From JALNZF01 sp964447405 (GTDB taxonomy: Bacteria > Nitrospirota > UBA9217): a DNA stretch of 64,000 nucleotides. The stretch covers positions 682,001-746,000 of the forward strand of contig CAYUSP010000003.1 in the NCBI GenBank assembly GCA_964447405.1, given 5' to 3'. Both the position numbers and the translations under genes were made by a program. The notes beneath the pieces are model-generated. The model did not search any database and was not told where the DNA came from. It saw nothing but the letters and a program-made list of their open reading frames with translations. Shown here piece by piece: positions 24,774 to 33,540 of the stretch. Within the stretch, counting starts at the first letter, position 1, and each line of letters opens with the position of its first letter.

Positions 24774-25856
24774 TTACTCCGCGAGCAGTGCCCGCAGATG
24801 CTGTTCCTCCCATTCCCTGGTGACTACAACCTCGCCTATCTTAGTCGGCAGAACGAATTTAACTTTTCCCCCTTCTGCCTTTTTGTCGATCTGCATCGTT
24901 TCCATGAGTTCCGTCACGGACGGTTTTCGGCTGAGTGAAGACAGACTGGCCGGCAGTCCAAAGGAGGTGACGAGTTTTTCCACTCGCCCGGGGACCGACG
25001 AATCGCAGAAACCCGCTTTATGAGCAAGCCGCGACGCATAGACCATGCCGATGGCCGCAGCATGGCCATGGCGCATGGTGTAGTTCTCCGCAGTTTCAAT
25101 CGCATGCCCCACGGTGTGGCCAAAGTTCAGGACCGCACGAAGCCCGCCCTCGCGCTCATCCCTGCTCACAACGTCTGCTTTGATCTCGCAGGACCGGCTG
25201 ATGATATGGTTCAGTGCGTCAGCATCCAGCGAGAGGATCCTGTCGCGGTTTTGTTCGAGATATACGAAGAAGGCGCTGTCCCGGATCACTCCGTACTTGA
25301 TCACTTCGGCCATTCCCGAGAGCAGCTCCTCGCGGGGAAGGGTCTTCAGCACTTCGAGGTCCATCAGCACTTTTTGTGGCTGATAAAATGCGCCGATCAT
25401 GTTCTTGCCCATGCTATGGTTCACGCCGGTTTTGCCGCCCACGCTGCTGTCCACCATGGCGAGGAGCGATGTGGGGACCTGAATAAATGGCACGCCGCGC
25501 ATGAAGGTCGCGGCTGCGAAGCCGGTGAGATCGCCTATCACTCCGCCGCCCAAAGCTACGAGCGCGGAATTTCTGTCGAAGCTGTTGATCAGGAGCGCAG
25601 TGTAGATGGCATTCGCCCAATCAAGGTTCTTGTACTGCTCCCCGTCCGGCACCTCGATGGACATGACCGTGAATCCCGCGTTTTTAAGGCTGTCCGCGGC
25701 GCGTTTGCCGTACAGGCCCTTGACCAGGGGATTCGTAACCAGGGCCATCTTTCTGCCGAGGCCCAGACCCTGCAGGCGGGCGCCGATATTGTCCAAGCTT
25801 GAACCGATCTCGATGTCATAGCTCCGGTCGCCGAGGTTGACACTAACAGTATGCAT
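24774..25856 (-). CDS. aroB: 3-dehydroquinate synthase
   Basis: 360 residues. It converts DAHP to 3-dehydroquinate, step two of the shikimate pathway. Landmarks are the NAD-binding region with GGGVIGDLTGFAAATF, the metal and active-site stretch DSSVGGKTGVNH, and the metal-ligand His in LNFGHTVGHAIE. Full length for the family. The ATG overlaps the end of aroK by 14 bases, so it is in the same operon as aroK and aroC. Confidence 0.96.
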   Translation of the reverse strand: MHTVSVNLGDRSYDIEIGSSLDNIGARLQGLGLGRKMALVTNPLVKGLYGKRAADSLKNAGFTVMSIEVPDGEQYKNLDWANAIYTALLINSFDRNSALVALGGGVIGDLTGFAAATFMRGVPFIQVPTSLLAMVDSSVGGKTGVNHSMGKNMIGAFYQPQKVLMDLEVLKTLPREELLSGMAEVIKYGVIRDSAFFVYLEQNRDRILSLDADALNHIISRSCEIKADVVSRDEREGGLRAVLNFGHTVGHAIETAENYTMRHGHAAAIGMVYASRLAHKAGFCDSSVPGRVEKLVTSFGLPASLSSLSRKPSVTELMETMQIDKKAEGGKVKFVLPTKIGEVVVTREWEEQHLRALLAE

Positions 25857-26358
25857 ATTTAATTCTCTCTTTGATCTCTTGAATAACGTCCACCACGGAC
25901 TTTTGGGACGTGTCGATGATCACATCTGCCTGTGCGTAGAATTTTTCCCGGCTGTCGAGGAGTTCCTTGATGCGGGCCTTGGGATCAGGGGTCTGAAGCA
26001 GGGGGCGATGGGTTTCATGCTTGATCCGCTCGTAGATAACTTCGGGCCGGGCTGACAGGCAAACGACAAAGCCAGCCTTCCTGAATGCCTGCCGGTTCGT
26101 TTCCCGTATCACCGCGCCGCCGCCCGTGGACACTACCTGGCCTTCCTTCTCCATGACCTCATGAATGATCTTTTCTTCGATATCACGAAAATAGGGTTCA
26201 CCGTGTGTTGAAAAAATCGAGCTAATGGTCATCCGCTGGTCTGCTTCAATGAGGAGGTCAGTGTCAACGAACTCATAACCCAGATCCTTTGCAAGCCGGG
26301 TGCCTACGCTGGTCTTGCCCACGCCCATGAAACCAGTGAGAATGATATTATTGAACAT
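25843..26358 (-). CDS. aroK: Shikimate kinase
   Basis: 171 residues of P-loop kinase: Walker A GFMGVGKTS, the shikimate-binding DTD (about 33-35), STGGGAVIRE, and the lid arginines in RPLLQTPDPKAR. It phosphorylates shikimate at O3. It sits between aroC (53 bases upstream on the strand) and aroB (overlapping). Confidence 0.95.
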   Translation of the reverse strand: MFNNIILTGFMGVGKTSVGTRLAKDLGYEFVDTDLLIEADQRMTISSIFSTHGEPYFRDIEEKIIHEVMEKEGQVVSTGGGAVIRETNRQAFRKAGFVVCLSARPEVIYERIKHETHRPLLQTPDPKARIKELLDSREKFYAQADVIIDTSQKSVVDVIQEIKERIKYAYC

Positions 26359-26411
26359 ACTATTGATAAGAGGGAAACGTCGGTGAAGGATTCTATCTTA
26401 CTTCTATCTTC

Positions 26412-27599
26412 TTACCTCTTCGCCTGCTCCTCTTCCCTCTCCATGCGAGCGTTCAGCTGTTTGTTGAACATATGATAGTTGCGTTTCATTTCCTCGATGC
26501 TGTCGCCGCCGAACTTGTCGATCATGGCCGCTGCGATCTCGAAGGCAACCACTGCTTCCGCCACTACTCCTGCCGCGGGCACGGCGCAGACATCGGAGCG
26601 GTGCACGCTTGCCTTGAACGGCGTCTTGCTTACCAGATCAACGGAACGGAGCGGCTTCATCAGTGTGGGGATCGGCTTCATTGCCGCCCGAAGCGTTATG
26701 ATCTCACCGTTGCTGATGCCGCCCTCGATCCCGCCCGCCAGATTGGTCTTGCGATAGAAACCGTCCTTCTTGTTCCACAATATCTCATCATGTACCTGGG
26801 ATCCGGGCTTGTTGGCTGCACCGAATCCCGCACCGACCTCTACTCCCTTGATGGCCTGAATGCTCATGAGTGCGGCGGCAAGCCTGCTGTCGAGCTTCCG
26901 GTCCCAGTGCACGTGGCTGCCAAGTCCCATGGGCACACCGGTGATAAGCACCTCGAACACGCCACCCAGCGAGTCACCGGCCGCCCGTGCTTCATCGATC
27001 CGGCGCATCATGCGCTTCTCGGCCTCATGGTCAGCGCACCGCAGCTCCGATGCTTCCGCTTTTTTCCTGGTCTCTGCTGGTGCCATGGGTACCTTGGCAT
27101 GGACATTCCCTATCGACAGCACGTGGCTTATAACATCGATCCCAAATTCCTCAAGCAGCCTTTTTGCCACGGCACCTACAGCGACCCGCATGGCGGTCTC
27201 GCGTGCGCTCGACCTCTCCAGAACGTTTCTTATGTCCGTGAATCCGTACTTCATGGCGCCGGCAAGGTCCGCATGGCCGGGACGGGGGCGGGTCACGGGG
27301 TCAGCAGAATTCAGGAACATGGGATCTGGTGACATCTTGTCGCGCCAGTTCTCCCAGTCCTTGTTGCGGACCATGAGGCCAAGAGGGCTGCCGAGCGTCT
27401 TTCCCCAGCGGACACCGGTGTAGATCTTGACCGTATCCTTTTCGATCTTCATCCGGTCACCGCGTCCGTATCCACCCTGCCTTCGGGCAAGATCACTATC
27501 TATATCCGTGACTCGTATCAGAAGGCCCGCTGGCAAGCCCTCAATAATGCCCATGAGCAGCTCGCCGTGCGATTCCCCAGCAGTCAGATAACGCAGCAT
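26412..27599 (-). CDS. aroC: Chorismate synthase
   Basis: 395 residues. It makes chorismate from EPSP with reduced FMN as cofactor. Signatures: LTAGESHGELLMGIIEG near the N-terminus, RPGHADLAGAMKY and RSSARETAMRVAVGA in the middle, and CAVPAAGVVAEA towards the end. It is the first gene of aroC-aroK-aroB. A GGAGGGG ribosome site and a good promoter lie upstream. The stop codon runs directly into TAAGAAG/TAGAAG-type repeat words. Confidence 0.96.
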   Translation of the reverse strand: MLRYLTAGESHGELLMGIIEGLPAGLLIRVTDIDSDLARRQGGYGRGDRMKIEKDTVKIYTGVRWGKTLGSPLGLMVRNKDWENWRDKMSPDPMFLNSADPVTRPRPGHADLAGAMKYGFTDIRNVLERSSARETAMRVAVGAVAKRLLEEFGIDVISHVLSIGNVHAKVPMAPAETRKKAEASELRCADHEAEKRMMRRIDEARAAGDSLGGVFEVLITGVPMGLGSHVHWDRKLDSRLAAALMSIQAIKGVEVGAGFGAANKPGSQVHDEILWNKKDGFYRKTNLAGGIEGGISNGEIITLRAAMKPIPTLMKPLRSVDLVSKTPFKASVHRSDVCAVPAAGVVAEAVVAFEIAAAMIDKFGGDSIEEMKRNYHMFNKQLNARMEREEEQAKR

Positions 27600-27683
27600 A
27601 AATTATCCCCCCTCCACAAATGGAACACTTACAGTTCAGCTTTGTTAAAGAAAAATAGCGAAAAAACCCGTAAAATCGCGCTC

Positions 27684-27712
27684 ATCATAGCAAATTTGCA
27701 GTAGAAGTGCAA
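27684..27712 (-). promoter_or_regulatory. Promoter of the aroC-aroK-aroB operon
   Basis: Minus strand: TTGCAC, 17 bases ending in TGC, then TATGAT. The -10 is of the extended type (TGCTATGAT). The leader to aroC is about 80 bases. The gap up to the divergent PPC-domain gene also holds a pair of inverted GCGAAAAAACCC sequences (near 27658 and 27765) flanking this promoter. Confidence 0.7.
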
Positions 27713-27827
27713 TCAAAAGTATGGTACTATTCAGCGTATTTTTTGGGTTTTTGGGGGTTTTTTCGCAATAAATTGACCTTCAAAAAATATATCCCATTAC
27801 AACCGCACTCACGTTAGGATCAATATC

Positions 27828-28271
27828 ATGGACTATAGACAGGGAACGTATGGAAGGGTTTTTATTCTCAAATTTGACGATAAAGACGATCTCCTTAAAG
27901 AAATCAAGCAATTAGCTGGTAAAGAAAAAATCCGGGCTGGTACGATAATGCTTCTGGGCGGCATGCGCTCATGCGGTGTCGTCTCCGGTCCCAGGGAACC
28001 GGTGATACCACCAGAACCAGTGTGGTTCAACTTCAATGATGGCAGAGAAGTTCTTGGCTTCGGCACGCTGTTCTGGCAGGAGAATGAGCCAATTATCCAT
28101 CTGCACGGTGCAATAGGCCGCGGAAGCGAGACCGTGACCGGATGTATTCGCAAGGACTCACGCGTGTATCTGGTCGTGGAAGCAGTGATCACCGAGATCC
28201 TCGGCATAGAAGCCCGCAAAGCCACGGATGCAAATTCCGGTCTGGTAATGCTGCAATTGGGAAAATCATGA
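27828..28271 (+). CDS. PPC/DUF296 domain protein
   Basis: 147 residues covering one PPC (plants and prokaryotes conserved, DUF296) domain, with IHLHGAIGRGSETVTGC carrying the conserved His residues. In plants the domain accompanies AT-hook DNA-binding proteins; bacterial single-domain members are of uncertain function, and the annotation as DNA-binding is inherited. It is divergent from aroC and 34 bases before mqnB, so it may be part of the menaquinone transcription unit. Confidence 0.85.
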   Translation: MDYRQGTYGRVFILKFDDKDDLLKEIKQLAGKEKIRAGTIMLLGGMRSCGVVSGPREPVIPPEPVWFNFNDGREVLGFGTLFWQENEPIIHLHGAIGRGSETVTGCIRKDSRVYLVVEAVITEILGIEARKATDANSGLVMLQLGKS

Positions 28272-28305
28272 GTAGTCATCCGCATCGCTTCAAGGGGCGT
28301 CAGCC

Positions 28306-29031
28306 ATGATCGCCCTGCTCTGTTCAGTCAACGCTGAAGCGGATATTCTTCTGCCGCTCATAGATGTTTCCCGATCCTCCGCAATAGGTTCCAAAATGAT
28401 CGTTGAGGGGACGGTGTCTGACCAGCAGGTGCTGCTGTGCGTGGGAGGAATGGGCAAGGTTAATGCGGGACACGCGGCAACGCTGCTGCTCGACCGGTTC
28501 GATCCGGAGGTTATCATCAGTTTCGGGATCGGGGGTGCATACCCCTCGTCAGGCGCACGCATCGGGGATATCGCCCTCGCGCAGGAAGAGATCGCCGGCG
28601 ATGAAGGGGTACTGACCCTGGACGGATTCAAGGATACGGAGTATATCGGTATTCCGCTCCTGAAAACAGCATCTGCAGTCATCTATACAACGTATCCCGC
28701 GCCAACAGCCTTGCTGAAGCAGGCGCTTCACTCATTAGTTTCCCGTCCGCATGAGGGCAATATTCATGTGGGAAAATTCGTCACCTTATCCACCTGCACC
28801 GGCACTGCATCCCGGGCCCGGGAGCTTGAAGAGCGCCATCACGGGCTCTGCGAGAACATGGAGGGAGCGGCCGTGGCCCAGGTTGCGATGCTGCATAACC
28901 TGCCGTGGCTTGAGGTGCGGGGCATATCGAACATGGTCGAGGACCGAGATCCGAAGAAATGGGACATTTCACGCGCCACGGCGGCCGTACAGAACGCGGT
29001 CCTTACCATGCTCGCCGGATGGCGGTTATGA
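28306..29031 (+). CDS. mqnB: Futalosine hydrolase
   Basis: 241 residues of the purine nucleoside phosphorylase/hydrolase fold, with ISFGIGGAYPSSGARIGD and the substrate-binding ENMEGAAVAQVA. MqnB splits futalosine to hypoxanthine and dehypoxanthine futalosine in the alternative menaquinone pathway. The assignment over other nucleosidases rests on overall likeness and on mqnD overlapping its stop codon. Confidence 0.9.
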   Translation: MIALLCSVNAEADILLPLIDVSRSSAIGSKMIVEGTVSDQQVLLCVGGMGKVNAGHAATLLLDRFDPEVIISFGIGGAYPSSGARIGDIALAQEEIAGDEGVLTLDGFKDTEYIGIPLLKTASAVIYTTYPAPTALLKQALHSLVSRPHEGNIHVGKFVTLSTCTGTASRARELEERHHGLCENMEGAAVAQVAMLHNLPWLEVRGISNMVEDRDPKKWDISRATAAVQNAVLTMLAGWRL

Positions 29032-29867
29032 CTGCCGTGCTCACGATAGGCTACTCGCCCTGTCCTAACGATACCTATATTTTCTACGCTCTCACCCACG
29101 GCAAAGTAAGGATTCCGAATATCGCCTTCCGTGAACAACTTGATGACGTCGAGACGCTGAACCGCATGGCACTCGAGGGTACGCTCGACATCACCAAGAT
29201 TTCCTACCACGCCCTCGGCCATCTGCGCGAGCAATACGCCCTGCTCCGGTCCGGCAGCGCGCTTGGCCGGGGATGCGGCCCGCTCGTGGTTACAAAACCG
29301 GGAACAACGCTGGATTTGGTCAGGAAAGGTTTGATCGCCATTCCCGGCGAACTCACGACAGCCCATCTTCTCCTTCGTCTCTTCGATCCCCAGATCACGA
29401 ATCTAAAGGTGATGGCCTTCGACCGCATCATGGACGCGGTAGCGCACGGGGAAGTTTTGGCCGGGCTTATCATCCACGAGAGTCGATTCACCTATCCATT
29501 GTACAAACTCGAAAAACTTATCGACCTCGGTGAATGGTGGGAGCGGTTCTCCAACCTACCGATCCCCCTGGGCGGCATCCTGGGCAGGCGTGCGCTCGGC
29601 AAAGATGTTTTACTTCGGGTGGAAGCCGGCATCCGGGAAAGCCTGCATTATGCGAATTCACACCCCGATGAGGTGCTGTCCTATTGTAAACAGCACAGCC
29701 AGGAGATGGATGAATCCGTGATGAAGGACCACATAGACCTGTATGTGAATGACTTCTCACTTGACCTGGGAAAGGATGGCATGGCTGCGGTGCGGAGGCT
29801 TTTTGATGAAGCCGAGGCGCGGGGAATCTTTCCCCGTTCGGACATGCCGTTGCTTGCTGGGGAGTGA
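29028..29867 (+). CDS. mqnD: 1,4-dihydroxy-6-naphthoate synthase
   Basis: 279 residues with the periplasmic-binding-protein-like fold of MqnD: GYSPCPNDTYIFYALTHGKV at the start, GELTTAHLLLRLF, and LIIHESRFTY with the conserved His. It converts cyclic dehypoxanthine futalosine to 1,4-dihydroxy-6-naphthoate. I chose ATG 29028, which overlaps the mqnB TGA as ATGA; ATG 29019 is also possible. MqnA, MqnC and MqnE are not in the window. Confidence 0.93.
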   Translation: MTAVLTIGYSPCPNDTYIFYALTHGKVRIPNIAFREQLDDVETLNRMALEGTLDITKISYHALGHLREQYALLRSGSALGRGCGPLVVTKPGTTLDLVRKGLIAIPGELTTAHLLLRLFDPQITNLKVMAFDRIMDAVAHGEVLAGLIIHESRFTYPLYKLEKLIDLGEWWERFSNLPIPLGGILGRRALGKDVLLRVEAGIRESLHYANSHPDEVLSYCKQHSQEMDESVMKDHIDLYVNDFSLDLGKDGMAAVRRLFDEAEARGIFPRSDMPLLAGE

Positions 29868-29895
29868 ATTTATTATGCAGGGACGCTGATGAGTA

Positions 29896-29904
29896 TGCTA
29901 TACT
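29896..29904 (+). promoter_or_regulatory. Candidate extended -10 promoter for lemA
   Basis: TGCTATACT, an extended -10, lies about 65 bases before the lemA ATG. The -35 region is poor. Confidence 0.4.
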
Positions 29905-29968
29905 TTTTTCACGTTGACAGACCGCGGAATTGCGCGATCAAACACTAAGAAGATTCGAGGGAGGCGCT

Positions 29969-30529
29969 ATGGTTGGCTGGATACTGCTTGCTGTGCTTGG
30001 CCTGGTCATTATCTGGATCATCGTGATCTATAATGGGCTCGTATCGTTACGGAACGAGGTGCAGAATGCGTGGAAGCAGATCGATGTGCAGTTGAAACGC
30101 AGGCATGATCTGATCCCGAACCTGGTGGCAGCTGTGAAAGGCGCGCTGGAATTCGAACAGGACACCCTCGAAAAAGTGATTTCAGCCCGGGCAAAGGCCG
30201 TTTCCGCGGGATCTGCCGCATCCAAAGCCGACGCTGAGAACATGCTGACCCAGGCCATCGGAAAGCTCTTTGCCGTGATGGAGAACTACCCCGCGCTCAA
30301 AAGCAACGAAAACGTCCTGCGTCTCCAGGAGGAGTTGACCTCAACCGAGAACAGGATTTCCTTCGCGCGACAGTTGTATAATGACCTCGTTGCTAATTAC
30401 CGGACCAGGCTCCAGGTCTTCCCGAACAATATCATTTCGTCAATGTTCAACTTTCAGACCGAGGAATATTTTTCAGCCGAGGAGCAGGCCAAGGCCACAC
30501 CGGCTGTGAATCTGAGCATAAGGAAATAG
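29969..30529 (+). CDS. lemA: LemA family protein
   Basis: 186 residues from ATG 29969, chosen for the GAGGGAGG site 5 bases upstream. One N-terminal membrane helix (about 3-23) is followed by the LemA helical bundle, with YNGLVSLRNEVQNAWKQIDV and QLKRRHDLIPNLV. LemA proteins often accompany M48 membrane proteases, as here. Their molecular role is not settled. Confidence 0.93.
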   Translation: MVGWILLAVLGLVIIWIIVIYNGLVSLRNEVQNAWKQIDVQLKRRHDLIPNLVAAVKGALEFEQDTLEKVISARAKAVSAGSAASKADAENMLTQAIGKLFAVMENYPALKSNENVLRLQEELTSTENRISFARQLYNDLVANYRTRLQVFPNNIISSMFNFQTEEYFSAEEQAKATPAVNLSIRK

Positions 30530-30532
30530 AAC

Positions 30533-30644
30533 GGACAGAAGTAAGAAGACAGACTGAACCAATATACCGCACGCTTGTATACCTTGTCTATTGTCTGACT
30601 TCTCTCTTCTGTCCTCTGTCTTCTGTCCTCTGTCTTCTGACCCT
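30533..30644. repeat. Empty inverted-repeat element between lemA and the M48 gene
   Basis: Left arm 30533-30554 starts GGACAGAAGTAAGAAGACAG and is inverted at 30593-30614 with 19 of 22 matches. The right side continues as 7-base units (GTCCTCT, GTCTTCT) to 30644. The element fills the gap between the lemA stop (30529) and the next ATG (30649) and has no gene. Confidence 0.7.
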
Positions 30645-30648
30645 CACC

Positions 30649-32283
30649 ATGCCCCTTACCTTTATTGACATAGAACGGCAGAAGAGCTGGCGCATAGGAA
30701 TCTTTTTCCTCGTTCTCCTCGCGTTGTACCTCGTGATAGCGGCTCTCTTTGTAACCGCCTTTTTCCCCATTCCCTGGCATGGCGCGCTGCAGTTCTGGTT
30801 GATTGTCGGACTGGCTGCGCTGTTCATTGCAGGGATTCACTTCTGGTTCTCCGCATATGACACGGTCAGGACGGTAATACAAGGCCTCGAAGGCCAGCCG
30901 CCCGATCCTCAGGACGACGTGCATACGATGTTCCTGAACATCATACAGGAGATCCAGGTCGTGACCGGGAGCAAACGGAAGATTCAGTGCACCGTGATTC
31001 CCTCATTCTCCCTGAATGCGCTGGCGGTTGCGGATCTCAGGGGCGAGGCTGCGATAGGAATCACGGAAGGTCTGCTGTCGCGCCTTACCCGGCCCCAGCT
31101 CGAAGCGGTCATCGCGCATGAAGCGCACCACATCCTTTCAGGGGATTGCCTGGAAGCCACCGTAGCTGCAAGCCTGTTCGGCACGTATGTATCTGCCATT
31201 GAAAAAATGAGCGCGACGTCACAGGGCCGGGCCTTTGCGTCGCCCACGCTCCTGCTGGCCTGGCTGCTGATGAAACTGAGCCAGCTCCTGAACATGTTCA
31301 TTTCTCGCGAGCGCGAGTACCGGGCCGACGCCGCAGCTGTACGCATGACCAGAAACCCCATCGCGCTCGCAGAGACACTCTATATGCTGTCGCGAAGCTG
31401 GCGGGGCGCTGGTTTTATCGGCAGCGGATACGAAATGCTCTGTATCGTGAATCCCCGATCAGCGTTCATGGACGAAACCGAAGGATTCTGGGCCGACCTG
31501 CTGTCCACGCATCCTCCGCTCCGGAAAAGGATGGACATTCTGCTTTCCATGGCGCATGCGAACATCGCTGAATTGGATGCCCGTTCAGCGGGGGCAGCAG
31601 ATCACAAGCCGACAAAGGTGGAACTTCGATACTATGCCATGAATCCCCAGCAAAAGTGGCAGGGGCCGTTCACGCCGGCAGAACTCGGCGAACTGCTGTG
31701 GTTGTCGCCCCTTACCTGGGTCACGCAGGGCAAGAATCATCCCGTGGACCGCGCTTCGAAAGAGCCTTCCCTCAACGCCATTTTCATGGCTAAACTTGCC
31801 TCGCAGGAGCGGCCTCTTTCGGATTTTTCCTGCCCTGCCTGCAGCCAGCAGCTCGTTATAAGTTCTTATGAAGGCACTCAGATCTATCAATGCAGATTTT
31901 GTTCCGGCATTCTGGTGGATATGATGAAAATACCCCGGATCATCGCTCGAACAAGCCGGGAGCGTCTGTGCTCGGAGAGGATCGTATCTCTTGCCAAGGC
32001 AGTCGCTTCGGCAAATCAAATGAAAGTTACGCTTCAGAAACACGCTGCGGGTGGGCATAAGGCGGTTGCGCTTCTGCCGTGCCCGAAATGCGGCAATCCC
32101 ATGTTCAGGTGCTTTTACAGCCAGGCCCACCTGATTGAAATAGACCGCTGCAGTTTCTGCAGCCTCACATGGTTCGAGCAGGACGAGCTCGAAATGCTGC
32201 AATGCATGATAGAGCACAGGTTGATGCCGGATGTCACCGGGCAGGAACAGATTACTCTGCCAACTGCTGAAGCATGGATTTAA
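30649..32283 (+). CDS. M48 family membrane metalloprotease with C-terminal zinc ribbons
   Basis: 544 residues. Two membrane helices near the N-terminus (about 17-40 and 45-65) precede an M48 peptidase domain with the zinc motif HEAHH (about 162) and downstream EREYRADAAAVRMT. From about 320 there is a GYF-like segment (YYAMNPQQKWQGPFTPAEL). Two zinc-ribbon-like modules follow, CPAC with CRFC and CPKC with CSFC. The C-terminal half is unusual for HtpX-type proteases. Paired with LemA upstream, it may act in membrane protein quality control; that role is inferred. Confidence 0.88.
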   Translation: MPLTFIDIERQKSWRIGIFFLVLLALYLVIAALFVTAFFPIPWHGALQFWLIVGLAALFIAGIHFWFSAYDTVRTVIQGLEGQPPDPQDDVHTMFLNIIQEIQVVTGSKRKIQCTVIPSFSLNALAVADLRGEAAIGITEGLLSRLTRPQLEAVIAHEAHHILSGDCLEATVAASLFGTYVSAIEKMSATSQGRAFASPTLLLAWLLMKLSQLLNMFISREREYRADAAAVRMTRNPIALAETLYMLSRSWRGAGFIGSGYEMLCIVNPRSAFMDETEGFWADLLSTHPPLRKRMDILLSMAHANIAELDARSAGAADHKPTKVELRYYAMNPQQKWQGPFTPAELGELLWLSPLTWVTQGKNHPVDRASKEPSLNAIFMAKLASQERPLSDFSCPACSQQLVISSYEGTQIYQCRFCSGILVDMMKIPRIIARTSRERLCSERIVSLAKAVASANQMKVTLQKHAAGGHKAVALLPCPKCGNPMFRCFYSQAHLIEIDRCSFCSLTWFEQDELEMLQCMIEHRLMPDVTGQEQITLPTAEAWI

Positions 32284-32298
32284 AGGACGCGAACATAC

Positions 32299-32973
32299 AT
32301 GATCACGATTAAGTTATTTGCGAATCTGAAGGACAAGGCAGGAAAGAGCGAGCTGCATATAGCTGCACAACAACTCACCCTATCAGACCTTATTGAGCGG
32401 ATTGCCCGGGAGCATCCCGCCCTGTCCGAAATGCTATCCTGCGGCAGGATCATTGTATCTATCAATCAGGAGCTCGCGGGCAGGGATGCACTGATCAAGG
32501 ATGGCGATGAAGTTGCGCTTATGCCGCCGTTCTCGGGAGGTGGTCCGTCAGCGGGCGTAGTCCGAATACAGAAAGAGCCTTTTTCCATAGAAGAGGAAAC
32601 AACTCGGCTGAAAACCTCATCAGCGTCCATCGGAGCGATTGTGGCATTCCTCGGGACTACCCGCGATATATCCAGGAATAAAAAGGTATCCCAGCTGGAG
32701 TTCGAACACTATCCCGGCATGGCGGAAAAAATGCTTCTCGAGTTGAGAGAGCGGGCGATCAGGGATTATAGGATACTCGATGCGACGATCATACACCGCA
32801 CCGGCATCATACCCGCGGGCGACGACATCGTCCTCGTCCTCGTCGCGGCCGGGCACCGCGACGAAGCATTTGCAGCATGCCGCTTCTGCATTGATGAACT
32901 AAAGAGAACTGCGCCTATCTGGAAAAAAGAGACCACGCCGGAAGGCGAGGTGTGGGTGGAGGAACATCCATGA
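32299..32973 (+). CDS. MoaD-MoaE fusion, molybdopterin synthase
   Basis: 224 residues. The first 81 match MoaD (ubiquitin-like; ends MPPFSGG) and the remainder from about 88 matches MoaE (VAFLGTTRDISRNK, LEFEHYPGMAEKML, APIWKKETTPEGEVWVEE). Together these form molybdopterin synthase, which inserts sulfur into precursor Z. MoaD normally needs a free C-terminal Gly-Gly to carry the thiocarboxylate; here it is internal (Gly80-Gly81-Gly82). The fusion must therefore be cut, as reported for mycobacterial MoaX, or work differently. Other moa genes are not in the window. Confidence 0.92.
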   Translation: MITIKLFANLKDKAGKSELHIAAQQLTLSDLIERIAREHPALSEMLSCGRIIVSINQELAGRDALIKDGDEVALMPPFSGGGPSAGVVRIQKEPFSIEEETTRLKTSSASIGAIVAFLGTTRDISRNKKVSQLEFEHYPGMAEKMLLELRERAIRDYRILDATIIHRTGIIPAGDDIVLVLVAAGHRDEAFAACRFCIDELKRTAPIWKKETTPEGEVWVEEHP

Positions 32974-33094
32974 GGCAGAGGTTAGAAGATTGATGACAGG
33001 CAAACCCAATAAAGCTCTTTGGTTCAGACTGCTATCTTTAATCTCTTGTTAGTCTGTCTTCTGACAGTCTGTTCTTATCGTCTTTTGTGCTCAA

Positions 33095-33514
33095 TTATTT
33101 CTTCGCTACTTTTTTCCCGTCCCGGAGGAAGACAACGCAGGTTGTGCAGTCCGCGTCCTGCCGGCATCGGGTGGTTTCCCAGCAGGGTTTGCTCTTGTTC
33201 GTGAATGCCGTGCAGATTACCCGACGATCGTCCGGGCAGTCCCGTATCTCCCAGCAAGGTGCGTAATCAAGTAGTTTCTTGATCCCTTCAATGCTGATTT
33301 TCTTCGCATGGATCAGTTCACGGATACATCGCAGCCACTTAATATCATTTTCCGTATAGAGCCGGTTCCTGCGCTCCCGTGTCGGAAGAATGAGGCCGTG
33401 CTTTTCATAGAGGCGCAGCGTCTGTGCCGTCGTCCCGACGAGTTTGGCTGCAATACCCATGGTATAGAGCGGAGCATCCTTGTCTTTCATTGCATCGAGG
33501 CTTTCTGGTGCCAT
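33095..33514 (-). CDS. MerR-family regulator with a cysteine-rich two-CW tail
   Basis: 139 residues. An N-terminal MerR helix-turn-helix (YTMGIAAKLVGTTAQTLRLY, about 17-85) is followed by a tail with seven cysteines, including two CWE motifs (APCWEIRDC and KPCWETTRC) and a final CTTC. The arrangement suggests a bound metal or iron-sulfur cluster, or thiol redox sensing, but no ligand is known to me. The gene lies 26 bases downstream of the CcdA-like gene on the same strand, so it may respond to thiol redox or cytochrome status. Confidence 0.82.
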   Translation of the reverse strand: MAPESLDAMKDKDAPLYTMGIAAKLVGTTAQTLRLYEKHGLILPTRERRNRLYTENDIKWLRCIRELIHAKKISIEGIKKLLDYAPCWEIRDCPDDRRVICTAFTNKSKPCWETTRCRQDADCTTCVVFLRDGKKVAKK

Positions 33515-33540
33515 ATGTTTTTTCTGTTCCCTTCGGATTT

